Positions 1-7,101 of a stretch of DNA of 11,070 nucleotides are shown one piece after another; position 1 is the first letter of the stretch; the number at the start of each line of letters is the position of its first letter. The notes under the pieces are model-generated. The model did no database searches and was not told the DNA's origin. It saw nothing but the letters and a program-made list of their open reading frames with translations. Location: positions 1-11,070 of the forward strand of contig JAWOCV010000203.1 in the NCBI GenBank assembly GCA_046483585.1, read 5' to 3'. Source of the stretch: Marinilabilia sp046483585. GTDB lineage: Bacteria; Bacteroidota; Bacteroidia; Bacteroidales; Marinilabiliaceae. Position numbers and translations under genes: made by a program.

Positions 1-87
1 GATAACTGTAGAGGCTTTCTTGTTTTGCGTGCCATATACAATGTTTTGACACAAATATAATATTTTATTTTATGAACGGACTACTAG

Positions 88-182
88 TTGCTGGTTGCTG
101 GTTGCTGGTTGATTGGTTAATTGGTTAATTGGTCAATTGGTTGGTTGATTTGTTGCTGGTTGCTGGTTAAGTGGTTGATTGG
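88..182. repeat. Degenerate 7/8-nt minisatellite, block 1
   Basis: The block is built from two unit types that almost all end in TGG. Three TTGCTGG units (88-108) are followed by TTGATTGG, two TTAATTGG, TCAATTGG, a short TTGG, TTGATTTG, two TTGCTGG (153-166), TTAAGTGG and TTGATTGG. The mix of 7- and 8-nt units breaks any reading frame, so it is not a coding repeat. It most likely grew by slipped-strand replication. No function is evident. Confidence 0.85.
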
Positions 183-194
183 TTGCTGCTAATC

Positions 195-221
195 GTCATT
201 CTGAGCCTGCGAAGAATCTGT
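195..221. repeat. REP-like palindromic element
   Basis: The stretch beginning GTCATTCTGAG and ending GCGAAGAATCTG contains the inverted pair ATTCT / AGAAT around a 10-nt centre. It resembles the dispersed palindrome of the type GTCATTCTGAGCGAAGCGAAGAATCT that I recall from intergenic regions of several phyla, including Bacteroidota. Here the centre is altered to GAGCCTGCGA. It interrupts the minisatellite. The family identification is from memory. Confidence 0.55.
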
Positions 222-231
222 TGATGGTTAA

Positions 232-270
232 AGAGTTTCGTGTTCAGAGTTTCGTGTTCAGAGTTTGGTC
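232..270. repeat. 14-nt tandem repeat, about 2.7 copies
   Basis: AGAGTTTCGTGTTC occurs at 232-245 and again, identically, at 246-259. A partial third copy (AGAGTTTGGTC, one change) at 260-270 runs directly into the second minisatellite block. Confidence 0.85.
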
Positions 271-326
271 AATTGGTTGATTTGTTGCTGGGTGCTGGTT
301 ACTGGTTGCTGGGTGCTGGTTGCTGG
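269..326. repeat. Degenerate 7/8-nt minisatellite, block 2
   Basis: TCAATTGG and TTGATTTG are followed by six 7-nt units (285-326): TTGCTGG, GTGCTGG, TTACTGG, TTGCTGG, GTGCTGG, TTGCTGG. The order TCAATTGG, TTGATTTG, TTGCTGG repeats that of 133-159 in block 1, apart from one TTGG. This points to a block duplication later split by the REP-like element and the 14-nt repeat. Confidence 0.85.
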
Positions 327-595
327 TTGTTTGATTGATCCGCTCGGCAGTTCTGCTTGATTGCAAGAATTTGTCAAATGGTTAATTGGGTATTTTGAAA
401 AATTCATGCCACCTCTGTTAATGGTCCGTTGAATTTTTGTATTTAAGTGATGTTCAGATGTATAACACAGAAATTCTGCATTATAGCAAAAATGATTGGC
501 ATAAGCAATTGATTAAGGGCTTTTGCAAAATCTTAAAGGGCTATTGATTATTTTGATGAACCGGAAATATTGGTTTTATATGATCCCGTTGTTCT

Positions 596-1345
596 TTACG
601 TCCAAATTTGTCGGGTTTCATTGGGATGAGTTTTAATGTATTCTTCGGCTGATTTTAGTTTTTCTGGAGTTCCGATGTCGAACCATTCATCGTTTCTTGT
701 TTCATAACCTTTGATCACATGGGTTCGGGCAAGACGGAGGTAAGGTTTCATGATCGGGAATACGCCAGTTTCTTCTATGAGATCAAAAAACGCCGGGTTG
801 ATCACATGGATGCCCTGAAAGCCCATTGGCCGGAGGGGGTCGACATTTCTTACGATTATTTCCTCACCGTTTTGTGTGTTTTCCCAGCCGGCCAGTTGCA
901 TCTGTTCATCGAAAAGCAAATGCCTTGAGGTGGGACGCTCTTTAACCATAAGAGAAGCAAGGGGGGCTTCTTGATTGTGGAAACGCATCACGGATGTCAA
1001 CATGGCTGTAGTTACAATATCCACATTATAAAGCAGTACGGGGTTGCCCGCATCAAACAGAGGCCTGGCTTTAAGCAGTCCCCCCCCGGTGTCGAGCAAT
1101 TGGTCTTTTTCGTCGGATATTATTATTTCCATTCCGGGGGACCTGTAACTCTCAATAAACCGGAGCATCTGTTCCCGGTGATGATGTACATTGACCACCA
1201 CTTTGGTAATGCCAGCGTTTTCCATCTTGCGAAGAGCAATTTCAAGCAGGGGCATCCCGGCAACTTCAATCAGTGCCTTGGGCTTATGGCTGGTCAGGGG
1301 ACGAAGTCTTGAGCCCAGGCCGGCGGCAAATATCATGGCGTTCAT
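596..1345 (-). CDS. Sugar-1-phosphate nucleotidyltransferase, MurU-like
   Basis: This 249-residue protein is a NTP_transferase (GT-A-like fold) enzyme that activates a sugar 1-phosphate with a nucleoside triphosphate. The nucleotide-binding signature GLGSRLRPLT lies at residues 9-18, followed by KPK at 21-23. DTGGG (85-89), the metal-binding-type Asp109 in YNVDIV and the C-terminal EWFDIGTPEKL (220-230) complete the active-site landmarks. Length and motif order match MurU, which makes UDP-MurNAc from MurNAc-1-phosphate and UTP in the AmgK/MurU recycling route. An AmgK-like kinase in the same gene train supports that reading. A mannose-1-phosphate guanylyltransferase role cannot be excluded. 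It is the last gene of the train, 84 nt after mrpG. ATG at 1345 is preceded by an AAAGAA stretch; ATG at 1336 is a less likely start. Confidence 0.85.
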   Translation of the reverse strand: MNAMIFAAGLGSRLRPLTSHKPKALIEVAGMPLLEIALRKMENAGITKVVVNVHHHREQMLRFIESYRSPGMEIIISDEKDQLLDTGGGLLKARPLFDAGNPVLLYNVDIVTTAMLTSVMRFHNQEAPLASLMVKERPTSRHLLFDEQMQLAGWENTQNGEEIIVRNVDPLRPMGFQGIHVINPAFFDLIEETGVFPIMKPYLRLARTHVIKGYETRNDEWFDIGTPEKLKSAEEYIKTHPNETRQIWT

Positions 1346-1429
1346 AGTTCTTTCTTTTTTAGCTTAAGCAGGAGAGGTGTTGCCTGGTTCAGAGCTGAAA
1401 GTTCATCAAGCTTTGAGCCTCACCATTTC

Positions 1430-1732
1430 TCAGTCATCAGATTCGTCTTTGTCCGGCAAATCCGTATTTCTTGCCACGCGCGCCATCACATGGGCCGCAA
1501 CAGGAGAGAGGAAAACCAAAATCCCGAAAATAATGGCGGTTTTAACCAATACTGCAAGTTCCAGGAAATATAGATTTATGCTTATCAGTAGCAGCAAAAT
1601 ACCCAGCGAGGAGACTTTTGTGAGTACATGCATGCGGGCGTAAATGTTTTTGAACCGCCAGATGCCCAGAGACGATACAAATACGATGAATGCACTCATC
1701 AGAAGTAAAATTCCTGCAATCACTTGTATCAT
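1430..1732 (-). CDS. mrpG: Na+/H+ antiporter subunit MrpG
   Basis: A 100-residue membrane protein of the MrpG/MnhG/PhaG family, with three hydrophobic segments (about 1-22, 38-58, 62-85). The family signature after the first segment is visible: GIWRFKNIYARMHVLTK, the equivalent of the usual G-x-x-R-F-x-D-x-Y-x-R-x-H motif. The acidic tail DKDESDD is cytoplasmic by expectation. MrpG is a small obligate subunit of the multi-subunit cation/proton antiporter. Its ATG overlaps the mrpF stop by 4 nt (ATGA), implying translational coupling. Confidence 0.95.
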   Translation of the reverse strand: MIQVIAGILLLMSAFIVFVSSLGIWRFKNIYARMHVLTKVSSLGILLLLISINLYFLELAVLVKTAIIFGILVFLSPVAAHVMARVARNTDLPDKDESDD

Positions 1733-2016
1733 TTTTCCAGTTTTCGTTTGTAAATATACCGCGCAATGATCATGGCCCCGAATACCATTACAAAGGCCAC
1801 CATCAATACAATGTCAAGGATTATTTTTTCCTGGGTATAGAGGACTTCACAGAGCATAATGCCAATGATGATCATGCCCATCTGGTCAAGTGCCACCACA
1901 CGGTCGGGCAGTGAAGGTCCCCTGAAAAGTCTGTACATGGGAAATATCAGACTTATCGAGAACACATATAGTGCCGTAAGCGCCGAATAGTGCAAAAACA
2001 TATCTCCTGTTTCCAT
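1729..2016 (-). CDS. mrpF: Na+/H+ antiporter subunit MrpF
   Basis: A 95-residue protein with three predicted transmembrane helices. It carries the MrpF hallmark RGPSLPDRVVALDQM between helices 1 and 2, where the Asp residues are typical of the family. In the Mrp complex this small subunit packs beside the antiporter-like subunits and is needed for activity. The stop of mrpE and this ATG share one base (TAATG). A second Met at residue 6 follows an AGGAG sequence but with only 2 nt between them, so the first ATG is preferred. Confidence 0.95.
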   Translation of the reverse strand: METGDMFLHYSALTALYVFSISLIFPMYRLFRGPSLPDRVVALDQMGMIIIGIMLCEVLYTQEKIILDIVLMVAFVMVFGAMIIARYIYKRKLEK

Positions 2017-2369
2017 TATAATAAGGCTTTGAGCAGTAAACGTTCGATTTTTCCCATTACATTATAAAATGCTTTTTCATCGTGGCTGTTCAATAAGTGG
2101 ACCAGTATGGTGTTGTTGTATTCATCAATATCAACACTCAGAGAACCGGGTGTCATAGTTATCAGGTTGAACAGAAGTACCACATGCCAGCTTTTGGTGA
2201 GGGTAGGCCGGTATTCTATGAACTTGCCGTTTTCACCTCTGTCACCCCTCAGTATCTGAATAGTGATGGCCCAGCCGGCTTCGATGACCTTAAGGGCATA
2301 ATAGATGAAGAAATACATAAAATAAAATGCCTTCATTCGCTTAAAAATTTGCTTCAGGATACGGACCAT
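2016..2369 (-). CDS. mrpE: Na+/H+ antiporter subunit MrpE (short form)
   Basis: MrpE family, recognised from the C-terminal half: a Trp-containing helix (KVIEAGWAITIQIL), then ...LTKSWHVVLLFNLITMTPGSLSVDI, which matches the conserved LLANLITLTPGT block of MrpE, and a soluble tail. It is shorter than the Bacillus protein (about 158 residues) because the first two membrane helices are absent; one N-terminal hydrophobic segment remains. Start choice is uncertain. ATG at 2369 gives 117 residues and overlaps mrpD by 29 nt. ATG at 2336 gives 106 residues and leaves a 4-nt gap after the mrpD stop. A TTG at 2384 is in frame but unlikely. No clear ribosome binding site separates the options. Confidence 0.88.
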   Translation of the reverse strand: MVRILKQIFKRMKAFYFMYFFIYYALKVIEAGWAITIQILRGDRGENGKFIEYRPTLTKSWHVVLLFNLITMTPGSLSVDIDEYNNTILVHLLNSHDEKAFYNVMGKIERLLLKALL

Positions 2370-3858
2370 GTAACACAAAATCAATGTATTCTGCCGGTGT
2401 CATGAGTGATCCGGCAGCCTCGGTACAGTAATTGACCACTGGTCCGGCAAAAATTCCTGCTGCTATGATCAATACTGCCAGAAATGTAGATGCTCCGGTC
2501 ATCCATCCTGTTCCTCCCGTCTGGAGTGGATTTTCATCTCCGGGATCTTTTGAACAGGAAGGTTGATCTTTCCAGAAAACTTCCATCCATATTTTCACCA
2601 TCGAAAATAAGGTAAAAAGGCTAACAAACAACGCAAGGAGGGCCATATTTAATTGCCCGGCTTCAATGCCGGCTTTGATCAGAAGATACTTGCCCACGAA
2701 ACCGCTCAGAAGCGGAAGACCGGCCAGACTGAATGCCGATACAAAAAACAAACCGGCCCAGTAAGGGTGCTTGCGGAAATATCCTCCCAACTTTTTCACT
2801 TCAAGTGTTCCTTTCTGCTTTTGGACATATCCGGCAATCAAAAAAGCGTTGGTCTTGGAGATCATATTGTGCATCAGATAAAATATGGCCCCGGCAAGCC
2901 CGGCCACAGTATAGAAGCCCAGACCCATGATCACATATCCCACCTGACTGATGATATGAAAGGAGAGAATTTTTCTGAATTCGATCTGGGACGTGGCGGT
3001 AATGACTCCGATTACCATTGAAAGACCGGCGGTCCACATGATCAATGGCTGCCAGAACAGCTCATCGTGATGCCAGAATAAGGTATAAAAACGGATCATG
3101 CCATATATGCCTACTTTGGTCAAAAGTCCGGCAAATAAAGCCGTGACAACGGGCGGAGGGGTATGATAAGAAGCCGGCAGCCAGAAAAAGAATGGAACAA
3201 GGGCCCCTTTAATGGAGAAACTGACAAAAATGAGAATAAACGCCGGATTTACTTCCGATAACCGGTCGGTATGGTTCGACAGTTTGAGAGCAAGATCGGC
3301 CATGTTGAGGGTGCCCAGCTTTCCGTAAAGAAGACCAATCCCGGCCAGAAAGAAGAAAGAGGAGATCAGGTTGAGGATAAGATACTTGATGGAGCCCTGG
3401 ATTTGCTTCTTCTCCCCGCCATGCCCCATCAGGATGAAGGAGGCCATGAGCATGACCTCAAACCAGATATACAGATTGAAGACATCGCCGGCCATGAGAC
3501 TGCCATTAACTCCCATGATCACCCCAAAAGAAAACAGGTAGAAGCCGAAGCTTTTCCGGCGTATTTCAACGCCCTGGATAGAATAGACCATCGTGGCGAC
3601 AAAAACAATGGCAGCCACCACGATCATGAGTGCACTGAATCGGTCGGCCACCAGAGTGATGCCGTAGGGGGCCGGCCAGTTCCCCACCTGCATCTTCAGC
3701 ATATCATGGGCATGAACCTTTACCAGCAGAAAAAGTGAGAGCATCAGGTTGAATCCTGCAAATGTGAGGGCAATGAATTCACGTCCCCTGTAGTGCCGGA
3801 ACATAAAGGCAAAGATCATAAATGCCAGGGGCAGGAATATGAGGAGCGTTAGGATCAT
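2341..3858 (-). CDS. mrpD: Na+/H+ antiporter subunit MrpD
   Basis: A 505-residue polytopic protein of the NuoN/NuoM-like proton-translocating family, the usual size for MrpD. Key ion-path residues of this family are in place: Glu134 in NLYIWFEVMLMASF, Lys217 in FSIKGALVPFFFWLP and Lys248 in LLTKVG. The TPPPVVTALFAGLLTKVG block (233-250) is typical of MrpD rather than MrpA. MrpD is thought to carry proton translocation in the complex. Its ATG overlaps the mrpC stop by 4 nt, and its 3' end overlaps or abuts mrpE. A Ser/Asp/Glu-rich cytoplasmic insertion (about 434-450, SKDPGDENP) precedes the last helices. Confidence 0.97.
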   Translation of the reverse strand: MILTLLIFLPLAFMIFAFMFRHYRGREFIALTFAGFNLMLSLFLLVKVHAHDMLKMQVGNWPAPYGITLVADRFSALMIVVAAIVFVATMVYSIQGVEIRRKSFGFYLFSFGVIMGVNGSLMAGDVFNLYIWFEVMLMASFILMGHGGEKKQIQGSIKYLILNLISSFFFLAGIGLLYGKLGTLNMADLALKLSNHTDRLSEVNPAFILIFVSFSIKGALVPFFFWLPASYHTPPPVVTALFAGLLTKVGIYGMIRFYTLFWHHDELFWQPLIMWTAGLSMVIGVITATSQIEFRKILSFHIISQVGYVIMGLGFYTVAGLAGAIFYLMHNMISKTNAFLIAGYVQKQKGTLEVKKLGGYFRKHPYWAGLFFVSAFSLAGLPLLSGFVGKYLLIKAGIEAGQLNMALLALFVSLFTLFSMVKIWMEVFWKDQPSCSKDPGDENPLQTGGTGWMTGASTFLAVLIIAAGIFAGPVVNYCTEAAGSLMTPAEYIDFVLHGPYPEANF

Positions 3859-4208
3859 TTCTGGTCTGTGTTGCTGAGTTGGTCCAGGTCGTGGGTGCCT
3901 GTTTGTTCAAAATATTTGTACTTCAGGGCCAATATGTAAGCGGCCATCCCAAGATTGATGATGACGGCTTTCAATATAAGTGCCTGCGGCAGGGGATCGC
4001 TCATGGCTTCAATGGCTGCCGAGGAGGCGTCGTTGGGCACAAAACCGGTGCCCCCCCGCATGACTTTCCCCGAAAGGAAAATGATCAGATTGGTGGCATT
4101 GCCCATCACAAAGATCCCGAGGATCACCTTGACAATGCTTCGCCTGAGCAACAAATACACTGCACAGGCATATAATATCCCGATGAATACGACAATTATG
4201 AGTTCCAT
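3855..4208 (-). CDS. mrpC: Na+/H+ antiporter subunit MrpC
   Basis: A 117-residue NuoK-like subunit with three membrane helices. The C-terminal signature SDPLPQALIL (70-79) and the terminal DLDQL (107-111) identify MrpC. The frame is open further upstream, but that extension is Arg/His-rich shadow sequence of mrpB, so ATG at 4208 (MELIIVVF...) is chosen; it overlaps the mrpB stop by 13 nt. Residue 80 is Lys (codon AAA) where the MrpC proteins I recall have Thr (QALILTAIVI). The following residues, AVIINLG, also differ from the usual AIVISFG. NuoK-like subunits use buried charges in ion transfer, so this may matter functionally. Confidence 0.95.
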   Translation of the reverse strand: MELIIVVFIGILYACAVYLLLRRSIVKVILGIFVMGNATNLIIFLSGKVMRGGTGFVPNDASSAAIEAMSDPLPQALILKAVIINLGMAAYILALKYKYFEQTGTHDLDQLSNTDQK

Positions 4209-4624
4209 TTCAATACATCCATTATGCTGGTTATAATCCCGAGAGCAACTCCAATGACCAGGAGAAATACGCCCGTGTCGAACAGCAGGGGAGTACCCAC
4301 ATGAATCAGGACGCCACCGAAAACATCGATCTCCTGCCACATGCCTGTCATGGGCGGGAGCCCCCAAAAGGCAGGCAGCAGGGATGCCATCAGAGCAATG
4401 AGAAGTCCGAAGCCCATGATGTACCGGGGATTCATTTTGAGTTTTTCAAGAAGTATGTCCGAACCAAATACAAGGGCATACATCAGAAACCCTGCTGAGG
4501 CAATGATGCCGGCAATAAACCCGCCTCCCGGTCGGTCGTGTCCGCGTAGCAGCACAAAAAGTGAAAACCCGGTCATGACCACCAGGAAAAGCTTTACGAT
4601 CTTTTCGAGGACAATATTTTTCAT
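4196..4624 (-). CDS. mrpB: Na+/H+ antiporter subunit MrpB
   Basis: A 142-residue protein of the MnhB/MrpB domain family with four predicted membrane helices. The hallmark RGHDRPGGGFIAGI (27-40) follows helix 1, and LIHVGTPLLFDTGVFLLVIGVALG forms the last helix, with the family's conserved Asp. It is an obligate component of the Mrp antiporter, expected to sit between the MrpA C-terminal region and the small subunits. ATG at 4624 lies 3 nt after the mrpA stop; its 3' end overlaps mrpC by 13 nt. Confidence 0.96.
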   Translation of the reverse strand: MKNIVLEKIVKLFLVVMTGFSLFVLLRGHDRPGGGFIAGIIASAGFLMYALVFGSDILLEKLKMNPRYIMGFGLLIALMASLLPAFWGLPPMTGMWQEIDVFGGVLIHVGTPLLFDTGVFLLVIGVALGIITSIMDVLKWNS

Positions 4625-4627
4625 GGG

Positions 4628-6955
4628 TCATTTTTTCTTGTTTACAATGTCAAGCTTTAAAAGGGCAAATACTCCGGCTGCCGCCAATGCCAGTACGGCA
4701 ATCTCTCCCAGGGTGTCCAGTGCCCTGAAATCGACAAGAATCACATTGACGATGTTCCGGCCATGACCTTCGCTCAGACTTTTTTCCGCAAATAAGCGGG
4801 ATACGGGTTCTTCAAGATTGATAAAGCGGGCCTGCAAAACCACCAGGGTGATCATCACTCCCGAAGCAAGGGCGATGATTGCGTCACGGATCCTGGAACG
4901 GGGATTGGAGAGAACGGCAAATCTCGGCAAATAATATATGACCATCACAAAGATGACCATCAATATGGTTTCGGACAGGAACTGAGTGATGGCAAGATCA
5001 ATGGCTCCGTAAAACATGTAAAGAAGGGCAATGCTGTATCCCAGTACCCCCATGGCCAGGATGGCCGAAAGGCGTGAACGGGAAAAAACTGCAAATATAA
5101 CCGAGAGAGAGGCAATACCAAGGACGACTACGACATGAATATTGATGGGACTCAGGTCCTGAAATGAGAGCCAACTGGTGTCTGAGCGAAACAACTGAAT
5201 GATCACGAGCAAAAAGGCCGTTACAAAAAAGGTCATCAGATAATAACGGTGATAGCCGTGCTGAATGCGGTCGGTATTTTTTCCGGCTATTTTCAGGTAT
5301 TTGTTTATGAGATTATTGAATAGTTCGGGCAGGGAATACTGATCAAAGCCGGCAATAACATAATTGACCAATCTATTGACAGGCCGTTTGAAAAGATATA
5401 TGACCACCCCCATGGCAACAGTAAAAATACTGACCAAAAGGACCTTGTTAAAGCCATGCCATACCGAAAGCTCTACTTCCACATTTCGCGACTGAACGAA
5501 GTGAAGTGCATTGGCGATGGTCCGCTCGAGCCAGCCGGGGGCCAGTCCAAGCCCCAGACCGAAAAGGGCCAGCGTTACCGGTGCCAGGATGAAGTTACGC
5601 GGAAGTTGTTTTTCGGGTAAATGAAGCGGAATGCCGGGCATTTTCTTCAGCGGCATAAACACTTCAATAAAAACGGCCAGAGAAACGGCCACCATCATCA
5701 TATTGGCCGCTACTCCGAGGGGAACAATGACCCAGCCCAGGCCGGGAACCTGAAGAGTGGCATCATAGATGAGTTCTTTGCCCACAAACCCAAGCATGGG
5801 CGGCAAACCGGCCATTGAGAGCAGGGCCAGTGCGCCGCCAAAAGTGGTCAGTGGCATTTTTTTCATAAGACTGCCCAGTTGGTGAATGTCGCGAACCCCC
5901 GTGTTTTTGTCTATGATGCCGGTGACCATGAAGAGTCCGCCTTTGTATAGGCCATGAACGATGAAAAAAAGAAGGGCTGCCAGGAGGGAAGCCGGCGTAT
6001 TGATGCCGGCCAGCAACACCATGGTTCCAAGGGCACTGATGGTGGTAAAAGCCAAAATACGTTTCAGATCTCTTTGCCCAAGCGAGAAAAAAGCACCCAG
6101 AAACATCGTGATGCCACCGGTCAGAATAAAGGCGCCCTTCCACATAACAGTACCACCCAGAAGGGGATTCATACGAAGCATCAAAAATACACCAGCATTG
6201 ACCATGGTGGCGGAATGCAGGTAGGCACTGATGGGGGTGGGGGCTTGCATGGCTCCCGGGAGCCAGAAATGAAAGGGGAATTGAGCCGATTTAGTGGCAA
6301 TGGCCACGAATATTAATGCGAATATCAACGGATAATTGGAGTTGGCCCCGAGATGAAATCCCATGGCATAAAGTTCGCTAAGCTCAAAGGTACCCGCCAT
6401 GTTCCCGATCATAAGGACGGCAAACAACAGGCATAAACCGCCAATGCCTGTCAGTAAAAGAGCCTGCAAAGCTGCCTGACGCGACTTTTCCAGATGATGA
6501 TCAAAGCCGATCAGAAGAAAGCTGAGGATACTGGTCAATTCCCAGAAGATGAACAGAGCCAGTAGATTGTCGGCAAAAACAAGCCCCAGCATGGCACCCA
6601 TAAAAAGTGTGAGATAACTGAAATAACGGGTTCTGCCTTTATGTCCCGCCATGTAGAAGGAGGAGTAACCGAGCACAAGCCCGCCTATTCCGCTTACCAT
6701 CAGTCCGAAAATGAGGCTGAGCCCGTCAATGCGGAAAGCAAAATTTATCTCCGGCAGGATGTTAAATCCGGAATTGATAATGGGCGCAGTTTCTTTGGGG
6801 AGGGTGAAGAACAATACTGCCAGAAGGGCAAACAGAAAAAAGGGCACCAAAGCCAGTATCCGCCCCAGATAGCTTTTAAACAGAGGCTTCAGTAGCGGTA
6901 CTCCCAGTCCCGCCAGGAAAATGATGCCGATAAGCATGATCGAAAGTCTCTCCAT
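4628..6955 (-). CDS. mrpA: Na+/H+ antiporter subunit MrpA (with MbhD/MbhE-like C-terminus)
   Basis: The largest antiporter subunit, 775 residues, close to the usual ~800 for full-length MrpA. Residues about 1-500 are a NuoL-like antiporter module with Glu139 (FIFWELTSILSFLLIGFDHH), Lys222 and His229 (ATKSAQFPFHFWLP) and His247 (SAYLHSATMVNAG), all expected ion-path positions. The C-terminal part carries the MbhD-like helices (AIDLAITQFLSETI, from about 651) and the MbhE-like end with NIVNVILVDFRALDTLGEI (734-752). This is therefore the complete group of Mrp in which A is not split. It exchanges cytoplasmic Na+ (or Li+) for external protons and supports salt and alkali tolerance. Start ATG 6955 lies 20 nt after the small Cys4 gene. 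Confidence 0.97.
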   Translation of the reverse strand: MERLSIMLIGIIFLAGLGVPLLKPLFKSYLGRILALVPFFLFALLAVLFFTLPKETAPIINSGFNILPEINFAFRIDGLSLIFGLMVSGIGGLVLGYSSFYMAGHKGRTRYFSYLTLFMGAMLGLVFADNLLALFIFWELTSILSFLLIGFDHHLEKSRQAALQALLLTGIGGLCLLFAVLMIGNMAGTFELSELYAMGFHLGANSNYPLIFALIFVAIATKSAQFPFHFWLPGAMQAPTPISAYLHSATMVNAGVFLMLRMNPLLGGTVMWKGAFILTGGITMFLGAFFSLGQRDLKRILAFTTISALGTMVLLAGINTPASLLAALLFFIVHGLYKGGLFMVTGIIDKNTGVRDIHQLGSLMKKMPLTTFGGALALLSMAGLPPMLGFVGKELIYDATLQVPGLGWVIVPLGVAANMMMVAVSLAVFIEVFMPLKKMPGIPLHLPEKQLPRNFILAPVTLALFGLGLGLAPGWLERTIANALHFVQSRNVEVELSVWHGFNKVLLVSIFTVAMGVVIYLFKRPVNRLVNYVIAGFDQYSLPELFNNLINKYLKIAGKNTDRIQHGYHRYYLMTFFVTAFLLVIIQLFRSDTSWLSFQDLSPINIHVVVVLGIASLSVIFAVFSRSRLSAILAMGVLGYSIALLYMFYGAIDLAITQFLSETILMVIFVMVIYYLPRFAVLSNPRSRIRDAIIALASGVMITLVVLQARFINLEEPVSRLFAEKSLSEGHGRNIVNVILVDFRALDTLGEIAVLALAAAGVFALLKLDIVNKKK

Positions 6956-6975
6956 GAGGCCTGCCTGACAGATGA

Positions 6976-7101
6976 TTAAAATTTAACGGGCTTACACAGC
7001 CTGTCTTGCTTTTTGGCGGTGTATCCGCATTTTTTGCATTCAAATTTATGAGCCGGTTTCAGGATCTTCTCTTTTCCGGCCTTGCACTTTTTTTTACTCA
7101 T
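6976..7101 (-). CDS. Small Cys4 (zinc-ribbon-like) basic protein
   Basis: A 41-codon gene starting with MSKKKCKAGKEK and ending in LCKPVKF. Four cysteines at residues 6, 22, 25 and 36 include a CKKCG knuckle, so a small zinc-binding ribbon is plausible. About a third of the residues are Lys, giving a strongly basic peptide. Its ATG overlaps the stop of the kinase/RapZ-C gene by 4 nt (ATGA), and its stop is 20 nt before mrpA. It therefore sits in an operon slot with translational coupling, which argues for a real gene despite its size. Possible roles include binding nucleic acid or the neighbouring RapZ-C protein; neither is shown by sequence. Confidence 0.75.
   Translation of the reverse strand: MSKKKCKAGKEKILKPAHKFECKKCGYTAKKQDRLCKPVKF

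Larger units (their letters stand above)
1..595. other. Gene-free, repeat-bearing intergenic region
   Basis: No reading frame here has convincing coding character. The first 335 bases are dominated by TGG-ending short repeats, a REP-like palindrome and a 14-nt tandem repeat, annotated separately. Positions 336-595 are AT-rich and show only short chance frames, the longest noted being 29 codons from 458. This is the region downstream of the long minus-strand gene train. I found no convincing GC-rich hairpin with a T-tract that would terminate that transcript. Confidence 0.7.

Noticed and set aside
458..547. 29-codon plus-strand frame starting ATGTATAACACAG
   Set aside because: It has ordinary-looking codons but no ribosome binding site, no recognisable domain and no conserved context; most likely chance in AT-rich DNA.
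3271..3738. 155-codon plus-strand frame inside mrpD
   Set aside because: It is the antisense shadow of a conserved membrane gene, and its His/Asp/Gln-rich composition is the complement of hydrophobic codons.
4209..4367. N-terminal extension of mrpC
   Set aside because: The in-frame extension is Arg/His/Ser-rich, lies wholly within mrpB and does not resemble MrpC; the ATG at 4208 gives the family's usual N-terminus.
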